Positions 23,786 to 31,610 of a stretch of 45,377 nucleotides of DNA are shown here, in pieces (position 1 is the stretch's first letter; each line of letters opens with the position of its first letter). The stretch is from JBJKSO01 sp046703825 (GTDB lineage Bacteria; Chloroflexota; Dormibacteria; Aeolococcales; Bog-877), in assembly GCA_046703825.1 (NCBI GenBank), contig JBJKSO010000071.1, forward strand, positions 1 to 45,377, written 5' to 3'. The notes beneath the pieces are model-generated. The model did no database searches, was not told where the DNA came from, and worked only from the letters and a program-made list of their open reading frames with translations. Both the position numbers and the translations under genes were made by a program.

Positions 23786-26143
23786 CTAGTGTTCCGCCTT
23801 CTCCTCGATCGCCGACCAGACCTTGGCCGAGGTGAGAGGCATGTCGATGTTGTCCACGCCGAGCGGGCTGAGCGCGTCGATCACCGAGTTGACGTACGCC
23901 GCCGGTGATCCCACCGTGGCCGACTCCCCGACCCCCTTGGCACCGATCGGATGGTGGGGCGAAGGGGTTACCGTGGCCGCGGTTTCGAACCGGGGGGTCT
24001 CCCAGGACGTCGGCAGCAAGTAGTCGAGGAAGTTGGAGCCAATGCAGTTGCCCGCTTCATCGAAAGTGATCAGTTCCATGGCCGCGATCCCGTAGCCCTC
24101 ACAGAGGCCGCCGTGAATCTGGCCCTCGACGATCATCGGGTTGATCCGCACGCCGCAGTCGTCCACCGCGACCATCCGCCGCACCCACCACTGGCCGGTC
24201 TCGCGATCGACCTCGCTGACGACGACGTAGGTGCCGAAGGGGAAGGTCATGTTGGGCGGGTCATAGTAGGTGACCGCTTCCAGGCCGGCCTCCAGGTCGT
24301 CGGGGAAGTTGGTGTAGGCGGCTAGCGCGATGTCGGCGAACTTGACCGAGCTGGCGGGGTTGCCCCGGACGAAGAACCGCCCGATCTCCCACTCCAGGTC
24401 CTCGGGAGCCGCCTCCAGCAGGTGGGCGGCGATGCGCCGGCTCTTCTCGCGGACCTTGCGGCAGGCGACCGCGGTGGCCGCGCCGGCGGTGGGGGTGCTG
24501 CGGGACGCATAGGTGCCGAGGCCGTAGGGGGTGTTGTCGGTGTCGCCGTACTGAACCAAAACGTCGGCCGGCTGGATGCCGAGCTCGGAGGCGACGATCT
24601 GGGCAAAGGTGGTCTCGTGTCCTTGCCCCTGGGTCTGCACTCCGATCTTGAGGATCGCCTTGCCGGTGGGGTGCACCCGGATCTCGGCGGAGTCGAACAT
24701 CTTGATTCCGGCGATGTCGTAGTCCTTATGGTTGCCAGCCCCCACCACTTCGGTGAAGCTGGCGAGGCCGATGCCGAGCAGGCGCGGGTCGTTGCGCTGG
24801 CGGCGCTCGGCCTGCTCCTGGCGCAGCGCCTGGTAATCGACCGCCTCCAAAGCTTTGTCCAGGGCGGCCTCGTAGTCCCCCGAGTCGTAGATGAACCCGG
24901 TCGCGGACGGGTAGGGGAACTGCTCCTTGCGCACGAAGTTGCGCCGGCGCAACTCCGCCGGGTCCATGCCCAGCGTGGTCGCTGCCTTCTGCACCAGCCG
25001 CTCGATCAGGAAGGAGGCCTCGGTAACCCGGAAGGAGCAGCGGTAGGCGACGCCCCCCGGGGCCTTGTTGGTGTAGGCGCCCTCGGCGTGCACGTGGGCC
25101 GCCGCCAGGTCGTAGGAGCCGGTGACGATGTGGAAGAGCCCGGCCCGGAACTTGGTGGGCTGGGCGTCGGCATAGAAGGCCCCGTTGTCGGAGAGCAAAG
25201 TCGCCCTCAGCCCGAGCATCCGCCCCTCCCGGCTGAGCGCCAACTCGCCATGCATGTGGTAGTCGCGGGCAAAACCGGTCGAGATCAGGTTCTCGCTGCG
25301 CTCCTCCACCCATTTGACGGGCTTGCCGATCAGCAGCGAGGCGGCGGTGGCGACCACGTATCCCGGATAGATCGGCACCTTGTTGCCGAACCCGCCGCCG
25401 ATGTCCGGGGTCTTGATCCGAATGTTCTGCTCGGGCAGCCCGGCGACCATGGCGAAGAGGGTGCGGTGGGCGTGCGGGGCCTGCGAGGTCATGTAGATGG
25501 TCACGTGCCCCGTGGCGGGATTGACGTCCGCCACGCAGCCGCAGGTCTCCAGCGGAGAGGGATGGCAGCGCGGGTAGTGGGTGTCCAGGCTCACCACCAC
25601 GTCCGCCTTGGCGAAGGCGGCGTCGGTGGCGCTGCGGTCACCCGCCTCCCAGGTGTAGATGTGGTTGTCCCGCTGTCCCTCCTTGTCGTCCCGGATGATG
25701 GGCGCACCCGGCTGCAGCGCCTGCTGCGGGCTGGTGACGGCCGGCAGCTCCTCCAGGTCGACGACGATGTCTTCCAGCGCGTCGGTGGCCACGTAGGGGT
25801 CGGTGGCGATCACCGCGGCCACCTCCTGGCCCTGAAAGCGGACCTTGTCGGTGGCCAGGACCGCCTGGGTATCGCCGGAGAGGGTCGGCATCCAGGCGAG
25901 CTTGTGGGCTGCCAGGTCGGCTCCGGTGACTACCGCCACCACTCCCGGCCGCTTCAGGGCGGCGCTGCTGTCGATGGAGCGGATGCGCGCATGCGCCACC
26001 GGGCTGCGCAGGATCGCCATGTGCAGCATGCCGGGCAGTGAGATGTCGTCCAGGTAGTTGCCCTTGCCGCGTATGAACCGGTCGTCCTCCTTGCGGCGGA
26101 GGCTGTGGCCAATGCCGGCAATCTCCTCGACCTCGACGCTCAT
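23786..26143 (-). CDS. coxL: Aerobic carbon monoxide dehydrogenase large subunit, form I
   Basis: The 785-residue molybdopterin subunit has the xanthine-dehydrogenase fold: the DRFIRGKGNYLDD N-terminus, PDIGGGFGNK, GQGHETTFAQ and GAKGVGESATVG near the C-terminus. The active-site loop reads AYRCSFR, the form I signature; the Cys carries the Cu-S-Mo bridge in characterised enzymes. Form II relatives have AYRGAGR. This makes true CO oxidation (CO + H2O to CO2 + 2H+ + 2e-) likely. It sits between coxS (9 bases upstream) and mocA. The length is near the roughly 800 residues expected, and no key residue appears missing. Confidence 0.96.
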   Translation of the reverse strand: MSVEVEEIAGIGHSLRRKEDDRFIRGKGNYLDDISLPGMLHMAILRSPVAHARIRSIDSSAALKRPGVVAVVTGADLAAHKLAWMPTLSGDTQAVLATDKVRFQGQEVAAVIATDPYVATDALEDIVVDLEELPAVTSPQQALQPGAPIIRDDKEGQRDNHIYTWEAGDRSATDAAFAKADVVVSLDTHYPRCHPSPLETCGCVADVNPATGHVTIYMTSQAPHAHRTLFAMVAGLPEQNIRIKTPDIGGGFGNKVPIYPGYVVATAASLLIGKPVKWVEERSENLISTGFARDYHMHGELALSREGRMLGLRATLLSDNGAFYADAQPTKFRAGLFHIVTGSYDLAAAHVHAEGAYTNKAPGGVAYRCSFRVTEASFLIERLVQKAATTLGMDPAELRRRNFVRKEQFPYPSATGFIYDSGDYEAALDKALEAVDYQALRQEQAERRQRNDPRLLGIGLASFTEVVGAGNHKDYDIAGIKMFDSAEIRVHPTGKAILKIGVQTQGQGHETTFAQIVASELGIQPADVLVQYGDTDNTPYGLGTYASRSTPTAGAATAVACRKVREKSRRIAAHLLEAAPEDLEWEIGRFFVRGNPASSVKFADIALAAYTNFPDDLEAGLEAVTYYDPPNMTFPFGTYVVVSEVDRETGQWWVRRMVAVDDCGVRINPMIVEGQIHGGLCEGYGIAAMELITFDEAGNCIGSNFLDYLLPTSWETPRFETAATVTPSPHHPIGAKGVGESATVGSPAAYVNSVIDALSPLGVDNIDMPLTSAKVWSAIEEKAEH

Positions 26144-26152
26144 GCCCCTCTC

Positions 26153-26635
26153 CTACCTGATGGCCGCCGGCTGGTCCTGCAGGCGCTGCGCCGCCAGCTG
26201 CACCGCCTTCACGATGTTCACGTAACCGGTGCACCTACAGATGTTTCCTGAGAGTGCCCAGCGGATCTCATCCTCGGTCGGCTTGGGGTTGCTGCGCAGC
26301 AGCGCGGCGGCGGTGATCATCATGCCCGGTGTGCAGAAGCCGCACTGCAGCGCGTGCTCCTGCTTGAACGCTTCTTGGATCGGGTGCAGGTGGCCATCCT
26401 GGGCCAGCCCCTCGACGGTGATGATTGAGCGACCGTCCGCCTGGACCGCGAACATGGTGCAGGACTTGGTCGGGACACCATCGACGGTGACGGTGCAGGC
26501 ACCGCAGTTGCTGGTGTCGCAGCCCATGTGCGTTCCCGTGAGACGGAGAACCTCGCGGAGATAGTCGGCCAGCAGCAGCCGTGGCTCTACGTCCGAGGTC
26601 TGCCGCGTCCCGTTGACGGTGACGGTGATCTCCAC
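26153..26635 (-). CDS. coxS: Aerobic CO dehydrogenase small iron-sulfur subunit
   Basis: The 160-residue protein carries two [2Fe-2S] clusters. The N-terminal plant-type site is in GCDTSNCGACT with a further Cys in SCTMF, and the C-terminal helical site is in CGFCTPG and GNICRCTGY. It transfers electrons from the CoxL molybdenum site to FAD in CoxM. It follows coxM after 14 bases, in the canonical M-S-L order. All eight cluster cysteines are visible. Confidence 0.96.
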   Translation of the reverse strand: MEITVTVNGTRQTSDVEPRLLLADYLREVLRLTGTHMGCDTSNCGACTVTVDGVPTKSCTMFAVQADGRSIITVEGLAQDGHLHPIQEAFKQEHALQCGFCTPGMMITAAALLRSNPKPTEDEIRWALSGNICRCTGYVNIVKAVQLAAQRLQDQPAAIR

Positions 26636-26649
26636 CGGCTGCCCTCCTG

Positions 26650-27516
26650 TCAGGCCTGGGCCTGCTTGACCGCCTGCTCTAGGCCGCGGCGGACGAAGAC
26701 CTCCACCATGTGCCGCTTGTACTGAGCCGAGCCCCGCACGTCGCTGCTGGGCTGGGCCACCGCCGCTGCTTGGGCGGCCACCGTCCGGAAGCCGGCGTCG
26801 CTGGGGCTCGCGCCCACCAGCGCTTGGGCGGCTTCTGCCGCCAAGAGGTTCTTGGGCCCCACGCCGGTGAGCCCGATCCCGACCCGGGAGACGGAGCCGT
26901 TCTCCAACTCGACTTGGACTGCGGCACCGACGGTGGCGAAATCTCCCACCTTGCGCTCCAGCTTGAGGTAGGCGCCCCCCGACCGGCCCGGCGGGTAGGG
27001 CACCACCACCTCGGAGATGACCTCGTCGGGCCTGAGGCTGGTGGTGAAGGTGCCCTCGAGGAGCTCGCTCACGGGTATCCGGCGCTCGGCCGCCAGGCTG
27101 CGGGCCACCACCGCCGCTCCCAGCGCGAGCATGACCGAGCCCCAGTCACCGGCGGGGTCGGCGTGGGCCAGCGATCCGGCCAGCGTGCCCCGGTTGCGCA
27201 CGATCGGGTCGGCGATCTGGGGGGCCGCGCTCGCGATCAGCGGGAACCGCTCGGCCACCTCGGAGTCGGCTTCCAGCCGGGCATGGGAAACGAGGGCGCC
27301 GATATGCAGCCCGTCGGGCTCAGCGCGCAGGCTATCCAGGCCCTCCACGCGGCTCAGGTCGACCAGCAGGGCCGGGGTGGCGAAGCGCAACTTCATCAGC
27401 GGGACGAGGCTCATCCCTCCCGCCATCACCTTGGCGTCTTCGCCCCGCTGGCGGAGCAGCTGCAGTGCCGCCTCCAGGGAATGTGGAGCGCTGTACTCGA
27501 AGGCGGCGGTTCTCAA
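26650..27516 (-). CDS. coxM: Aerobic CO dehydrogenase medium FAD subunit
   Basis: The 288-residue protein has the FAD-binding motifs of this family, AGGMSLVPLMKLR near residue 32 and RNRGTLAGSLAHADPAGDW near 110 (TxGGS/GSLAHADP region), followed by the CO dehydrogenase flavoprotein C-terminal domain. It passes electrons from CoxS to the quinone pool. It is the first gene of the operon. I use a TTG at 27516 as start; no convincing ribosome site precedes it. The 160-base upstream region holds a weak promoter candidate and separates it from the SDR gene on the same strand. Confidence 0.95.
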   Translation of the reverse strand: MRTAAFEYSAPHSLEAALQLLRQRGEDAKVMAGGMSLVPLMKLRFATPALLVDLSRVEGLDSLRAEPDGLHIGALVSHARLEADSEVAERFPLIASAAPQIADPIVRNRGTLAGSLAHADPAGDWGSVMLALGAAVVARSLAAERRIPVSELLEGTFTTSLRPDEVISEVVVPYPPGRSGGAYLKLERKVGDFATVGAAVQVELENGSVSRVGIGLTGVGPKNLLAAEAAQALVGASPSDAGFRTVAAQAAAVAQPSSDVRGSAQYKRHMVEVFVRRGLEQAVKQAQA

Positions 27517-27653
27517 CTAGAAGACTCGCCCAGGAGTCGGAACGCCGGGGAACCAGCCACAGCGTGCATGGCCCCCACTGCTGCAACCGGTCCCACCAGC
27601 GTTCATCCCCAGCGTGTCCACCTCATCCCCACCGGACCGCCAAGCTGGAGAGT

Positions 27654-27682
27654 AGCTAACCACTACTCCGGGTAACCGTCAA
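27654..27682 (-). promoter_or_regulatory. Weak promoter candidate for the cox operon
   Basis: On the minus strand TTGACG is followed after 17 bases by TTAGCT. The -35 is good and the -10 poor. It lies about 140 bases upstream of coxM and just overlaps the last codon of the SDR gene. Evidence is only the match and the position. Confidence 0.3.
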
Positions 27683-28491
27683 GGGTCCGTCCGCTCGCCC
27701 CCGCGCCGGTGCGTCTCTAGCCAGCGCTGGAAGTCGACGGCGACCAAGCGCTGCCCGCTCACGCCGTCCGACTTGTCGGAGCAGAGCCAGCGGATCGGCG
27801 GACCCATCACGGCGGGTGCGAGCAGGCTGGCGCGCAGCCGCGCAGGTGGTCCCGGGGGGATCATGCCCGTGTCGGTGGCCCCGCCGGGGAGAAGCAGGTT
27901 GACGCAGATACCGGCGTCCGCGCCGTCCGCCGCCATGATCGCGGAGAGCGAGTCCGTGGCTGCCCGGGAGGGGCCGTAGGGAACGAAGCCGCGTCGGCGC
28001 ATGGTGTCCTGGTTCATGCTGATGTTCACGACCTTGCCCCGACCCTGCGAGACCATCCGACCCACGACTTCGCGGGCCACCAGGAAGTAACCGGTAAGGT
28101 TGGTCTCGACAAGGTCGCGAAAGCGCGCCGGGTCGACCCGCCAAAACGGCATCGGGTCGGTGAGAAAGTCCGGGTTCACCGTACGCATGCCGATCCCGGC
28201 GTTGTTGACCAGGACATCCAGACCGCCCAGCAGATCCCAGGAAAGCTGGACCCCCGCCGCCACCGAGTCCGGGTCGCGCACGTCCATCGTCTGAGCCAGC
28301 GCCCTTCCGGGCAGCTCTCGCAATCGGGTGAGGGCGTGGTCCAAGCGCGCCGCCCTGCGGCCCGCCAGCACCACCGTCGCCCCTCCCTCCAGTAGCGCCT
28401 CGGCCATGGCGAGGCCGAGGCCGCTGCCGGCGCCGGTGACCAGGATCCTTTTGCCGGCGACGTCGAAGCGCTGCTCAGGCCGGGCGGTCAC
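27679..28491 (-). CDS. Short-chain dehydrogenase/reductase (SDR), with Arg in place of catalytic Lys
   Basis: The 270-residue SDR has the nucleotide motif TGAGSGLG near residue 20, AGRRAARLDHA (an Arg after the second strand, suggesting NADP preference), DVRDPDS, and NNAG near residue 93. The active-site region is VVNISMNQDTMRRRGFVPYGPSR. The Tyr and the preceding polar residues are there, but the YxxxK Lys is Arg. The C-terminal LLLPGGATDTGM matches the family. The substrate is unknown. It lies just upstream of coxM on the same strand but with a separate 160-base gap, so I do not assume co-transcription. Confidence 0.85.
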   Translation of the reverse strand: MTARPEQRFDVAGKRILVTGAGSGLGLAMAEALLEGGATVVLAGRRAARLDHALTRLRELPGRALAQTMDVRDPDSVAAGVQLSWDLLGGLDVLVNNAGIGMRTVNPDFLTDPMPFWRVDPARFRDLVETNLTGYFLVAREVVGRMVSQGRGKVVNISMNQDTMRRRGFVPYGPSRAATDSLSAIMAADGADAGICVNLLLPGGATDTGMIPPGPPARLRASLLAPAVMGPPIRWLCSDKSDGVSGQRLVAVDFQRWLETHRRGGERTDP

Positions 28492-28533
28492 TTAGGGGAG
28501 GCCGGATCCGGCCCGGCCCCAGCGGGCTCCGCC

Positions 28534-28692
28534 TCAGCGCCCCCGGCGCTGAGCATAGCGGCGCGCCTCAGCTTCCGCGTACTGCGGCTGGGCCGCTGGC
28601 CGGGGGCTCAGCGCCTCCAGCGTTGCCTCCATCGCGCGCCGAAGCCTCTCCCGGCCCACCCGCATCAGTCGCCGCACAGCTTGCTTGTCCAT
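28534..28692 (-). CDS. Possible small basic helical protein
   Basis: An open frame of 52 residues begins MDKQAVRRLMRVGRERLRR and ends in an Arg-rich tail. It looks like one amphipathic, basic helix followed by an Ala/Pro-rich segment (ALSPRPAAQPQYAEAEARRYAQ). There is no Shine-Dalgarno sequence and no recognised family. It fills the 292-base gap between the SDR and ClpP genes. Coding status is doubtful; it is listed because it is the only protein-like reading in this gap. Confidence 0.3.
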   Translation of the reverse strand: MDKQAVRRLMRVGRERLRRAMEATLEALSPRPAAQPQYAEAEARRYAQRRGR

Positions 28693-28784
28693 TGCTTGCA
28701 CCAGTCTGGGTTGGCACCTTCTCCCTGGTCAACGGGGAGCCTTCTCAGTGGTTTCTGACGGACAGCCCGAGGTTCGGAGCTGGC

Positions 28785-29456
28785 TCAGCCCGCCGCGACC
28801 GCTGCCCCCGGCTCACGCGCGGCGGCACTGGCGGCGAGCGCGGCAACCCCGCGTCGGGGCTCCAGGACTCTGTCTATCAGGCCGTAGTCCAGCGCCTCCT
28901 GAGCGGTCATGAAGTAGTCACGCTCGATGTCGCGCTGCACCTGTTCCAGGGGCCGCCCGCTGTGGTGCGCGATTATCTCGGCCATGCGCCGCGTGTTGGC
29001 TAGCACCTCGCGCAGCTGAATCTCCATGTCCGACGGCGCACCCCGGGCCCCGGCACTGCCTTGGTGGATCATCATCTTGGCGCTTGGCAGCGCCAAGCGT
29101 TTACCGGTAGCGCCGCCGCACAGCACCATCGCCGCTGCCGACATGCCCATGCCGATGCAGAAGGTCGAGACGTCGCACTTGACGTGCTGCATCACGTCGT
29201 AGATGGCAAGCCCGGCGTAGGCCAGGCCTCCGGGAGAGTTGATGTACAAGTTGATGTCTCGATCCGGGTCCTGGCTTTCCAAGTAGAGCATTTCCGCCAC
29301 CAACAGGTTCGCCACTTGATCGTCGACCTCGGCCCCCAAGAAGACGATCCGTTCGCGCAGCAGCAGGGAGTAGATGTCGAAGGCGCGCTCACCGCGGCTG
29401 GACTGCTCCAGTACCGTGGGTATAACCGCCGCCAGTGTCGGCTCCCAAGTCGGCAT
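28785..29456 (-). CDS. clpP: ATP-dependent Clp protease proteolytic subunit ClpP, catalytically complete
   Basis: The 223-residue protein begins at ATG 29454-29456 with an AGGAG site; the reading frame is open much further upstream, but that part is not ClpP-like. It has the ClpP fold: INSPGGLAYAGLAIYDVM, then CIGMGMSAAAMVL with the nucleophile Ser, and ALPSAKMMIHQG with the catalytic His. The acidic residue lies in the RDYFMTAQEALDYGLIDRV block. The loop before Ser (GMGM) differs from the usual GQAA. It degrades proteins with a ClpA/C/X partner, not in the window. It is divergent from an HTH regulator and a ClpP-like gene. Confidence 0.93.
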   Translation of the reverse strand: MPTWEPTLAAVIPTVLEQSSRGERAFDIYSLLLRERIVFLGAEVDDQVANLLVAEMLYLESQDPDRDINLYINSPGGLAYAGLAIYDVMQHVKCDVSTFCIGMGMSAAAMVLCGGATGKRLALPSAKMMIHQGSAGARGAPSDMEIQLREVLANTRRMAEIIAHHSGRPLEQVQRDIERDYFMTAQEALDYGLIDRVLEPRRGVAALAASAAAREPGAAVAAG

Positions 29457-29474
29457 CCGCCATCTCCTCTTATA

Positions 29475-29497
29475 TCGTAAACGAGATCGCGTATTAT
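29475..29497. promoter_or_regulatory. clpP -10 element with adjoining dyad
   Basis: On the minus strand a perfect TATAAT (29492-29497) lies 35 bases upstream of clpP. Just downstream, between it and the clpP ribosome site, is the dyad TCGT-AA-ACGA at 29475-29484. The segment is conspicuously AT-rich for this genome. No good -35 was found. The dyad over the expected transcription start could be an operator for the adjacent HTH protein. Confidence 0.5.
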
Positions 29498-29552
29498 AGA
29501 TGAGGACGGCCGTGGCCGCGGGCTTAAGCTGCTTGTGTGGACAGGATGGACC

Positions 29553-29801
29553 TTGACTAGAACCCACGATCCCGTCTTTCCGGGCTTCGATGACATTGCC
29601 CGCCGCCGCCAGCTGACGACGGTTTTGGTGGCCGAGCGCCTGTCGCTGGGTCTTTCGCAGACCGAGGTGGCTGCACGCATGGGGACCTCGCAGTCGGCGG
29701 TGGCTCGGCTCGAGTCGGGTGCTTCCGACATCCGACTCTCCACCTTGGAGCGTTATGCCCAGGCGGTGGGTCGCAGCCTGAGGCTGGAGCTGCATGGGTG
29801 A
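29553..29801 (+). CDS. Small XRE-family HTH regulator beside clpP
   Basis: The 82-residue protein has a short N-terminus (with ARRRQL) and a clear Cro/C1-type HTH: LSLGLSQTEVAARMGTSQSAVARLESGASDIRLSTLERYAQAVG. The TTG at 29553 has AGGA 6 bases upstream; a GTG at 29535 is the alternative. It looks like an antitoxin-type or clp-operon repressor. Its end overlaps the start of the ClpP-like gene by eight bases, so both are translationally coupled, and it faces clpP across a 100-base gap with an operator-like dyad. In Streptomyces the PopR regulator plays a comparable clpP-linked role; homology to PopR is not claimed. Confidence 0.8.
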   Translation: MTRTHDPVFPGFDDIARRRQLTTVLVAERLSLGLSQTEVAARMGTSQSAVARLESGASDIRLSTLERYAQAVGRSLRLELHG

Positions 29802-30375
29802 GGCTGAGCCGCTGGCCCGCCGGGCCGGAGCCGGCGCACTTCCCGACTGGCTGCAAGAGCGCCTGCTGGGCGAGAGGGTGGTGATGTTGCGGGGGGTGCT
29901 CAACGACGAGGTCGCCACCGGGGTCGCCACCCAGCTCATGGCCCTGGACGCTTGGGGGGACGAGCCCATCACCCTGCACGTCGGCGGCGCCGAGGGCACC
30001 CTGGAGGCGGCCTTCACCCTCATGGCCACCATCGACGCGCTTGGGGTGCCGGTCCACGGGCTCTGCGCCGGCCAGGCCGAGGGGCCGTTGCTGGCGGTGC
30101 TGGCGGTGTGCCACCACCGTCGGGCAGCTCCTCACACCCGCCTTCGGCTCAGCGTGCCCCCGATCGAGGCCCGCGGCACCCCAGCCGAGTTGTTGCAGGC
30201 GGCGAGACGCCGCGAACAGGCGGTCGCGCGGTTCGTGGAGCGCATCGCTCGTGCCACCCGCCAACCGGCGGAGCTGGTTGAGGTGGATCTCCGGGCGGAG
30301 CGGTGCTTCGACCCGCCGCAGGCGCTGGCCTACCGGCTCATCGACGAGGTCTGGGAGAGGCCGGAGCGGCCCTGA
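29794..30375 (+). CDS. ClpP-like protein lacking catalytic Ser and His (pseudo-protease)
   Basis: The 193-residue protein aligns by eye with the ClpP next door: WLQERLLGERVVMLRGVLNDEVA, then LMALDAWGDEPITLHVGG for the sheet, then LCAGQAEGPLLAVLAV. At the nucleophile position the Ser of GMGMSAAA is replaced by Gly (QAEGP), and the His of MMIHQ is replaced by Ser (LRLSVPP). The GG loop of ClpP is VGGAEGTLEA here. It is thus probably a non-catalytic ClpR-like subunit or a ClpP-fold adaptor. It starts inside the last codons of the HTH gene, implying linked expression. Confidence 0.75.
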   Translation: MGEAEPLARRAGAGALPDWLQERLLGERVVMLRGVLNDEVATGVATQLMALDAWGDEPITLHVGGAEGTLEAAFTLMATIDALGVPVHGLCAGQAEGPLLAVLAVCHHRRAAPHTRLRLSVPPIEARGTPAELLQAARRREQAVARFVERIARATRQPAELVEVDLRAERCFDPPQALAYRLIDEVWERPERP

Positions 30376-30443
30376 GCTACGCTGGCCTGGAGCCCGGCCG
30401 CCGCCCCGGGACCCCGGATGCGCCGATCTTGGATGATTGCCCG

Positions 30444-30893
30444 ATGCCGGGCAACCCCTCGCGCCGCGGCGAGTCCCGGGCCCAGCCTGCCGCCGCCCGC
30501 GTACGGCTGGGCCTGGTGGGCCTGGGCCTGGTGGGCGTGCTGGGAAGTGTGGACGTGGCGCAGTTCCTGGTGGGCAACCCGTCGATGTTCGTCCACTCCC
30601 CTGGACGCACCCTCGGTTCCGTCTTAGGGCTGGTGCTGTGGTTGGTGCTGCTCGGAGTGGCGCTCTGGGCGATCTTCTCGTCACGGCGAGGCTTGCTCCT
30701 GAGCGCGAGCGTCTGGCTGGCGGGGCTCTTGACCATCGGCAGTTTGCTGCTGGTCGTAGTCCACGCCGCCGCCCGCGTGGGGGGCCTCCGCCCCGCCGCC
30801 GGAGCCTTGCTGGCCCTTCTCGCGCTGGTCGCGAGTCTGCTGGTGCGGCGAGCCGACTCCCGCGCCCCTGCCCCACGCCCGGCCCTGGACTGA
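30444..30893 (+). CDS. Small polytopic membrane protein, unknown function
   Basis: The 149-residue product starts at ATG 30444 with a basic N-terminus and has four hydrophobic helices (RLGLVGLGLVGVLGSVDVA, LGSVLGLVLWLVLLGVALWAIF, WLAGLLTIGSLLLVVVHAA and AGALLALLALVASLLV), ending in an Arg/Pro-rich tail. It resembles a DUF4383-type four-helix membrane protein only in general shape. I see no functional motif. It lies 68 bases after the ClpP-like gene, with no evident functional link, and precedes a 700-base gene-poor stretch. Confidence 0.5.
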   Translation: MPGNPSRRGESRAQPAAARVRLGLVGLGLVGVLGSVDVAQFLVGNPSMFVHSPGRTLGSVLGLVLWLVLLGVALWAIFSSRRGLLLSASVWLAGLLTIGSLLLVVVHAAARVGGLRPAAGALLALLALVASLLVRRADSRAPAPRPALD

Positions 30894-31610
30894 GCGCCGG
30901 CGGGCTCAGAGCCGTCCAGCCTGGGTGGTCGAGTGCAGGAACTGGCAGGGGCGCTCCTGCCTGGGTTGGTCTTCTGAAACAGCAGACCCAACTGCGGTCC
31001 ACTCCCCTCGCACTCTCCCGGCACCGCACTTCACCTCTCCCGCAGCCGCGACGTACCGCGCCGTGACGGTGTCGGCGACGAACGCACCCTGTCGTGACCC
31101 GAGAGAGCCGCTGCCCATCTAGGTGTGCTCGCAGACCTGCGAGGCCTGGCTCGGGTGGATCCGACATTCACAAAGGGTGAGCGGTGGCCACCGTGCCGGC
31201 CAATGCGCGGCGACTGATCGCGGGGTTGTCTGCTGGCCGCTGTCTACGACCGCCCTTGGATTGGGTGAACGCTGACATCCGTCCGTTGGGGGCAGGTCTG
31301 TGGGGCGGTCAGGCGTCCAGGCGAAGAGCCGCGTGGGCATTCCCCGCGTGCCGGGTACCCCAGCGGCGTACCGATCCCGCGCGGACGACCCCATTGAACT
31401 CAAGAGTGCACGACGGGAGCAGGGCATAGGGACCGCGGACAAGGGGGTGCCAGCTAGTTGGCGTCAGGCCTTGCCGCCTTTGCCGCTTAGTGAGTTCGGT
31501 CGGGAAGACCGAGGCAGCCTGATCTACCCTCGGAGTGGCCCGCGGGCGGCAGAGCCGCTCGCGATGGGGGCCAGAGGGGGCGCTGGCTTGCGTCTGGATT
31601 GGAGGTGGCG
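30894..31610. other. Gene-poor interval before the formate dehydrogenase operon
   Basis: No reading frame here has protein-like composition on either strand; the longer ones are Arg/Pro-rich shadows. I see several short inverted repeats. GGCAGG with CCTGCC lies near 30948-30965, and CTCGCAG-AC-CTGCGAG at 31128-31143 is a perfect 7-bp dyad. The interval presumably holds the promoter of the hemerythrin-fdh operon, but no clear -35/-10 pair was found. No tRNA was seen. Confidence 0.4.

Noticed and set aside
24422..26041. Long plus-strand reading frame inside coxL
   Set aside because: It is a mirror frame of the GC-rich coxL gene with Gly/Val/Asp-rich low-complexity sequence and no domain.
29457..30032. 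Long N-terminal extension of ClpP
   Set aside because: The frame is open, but the extension is not ClpP-like, overlaps the XRE and ClpP-like genes on the other strand, and ATG 29456 has a good ribosome site.
31119..31442. Minus-strand frame upstream of the hemerythrin gene
   Set aside because: Composition typical of non-coding high-GC sequence; no start signal and no recognisable motif.
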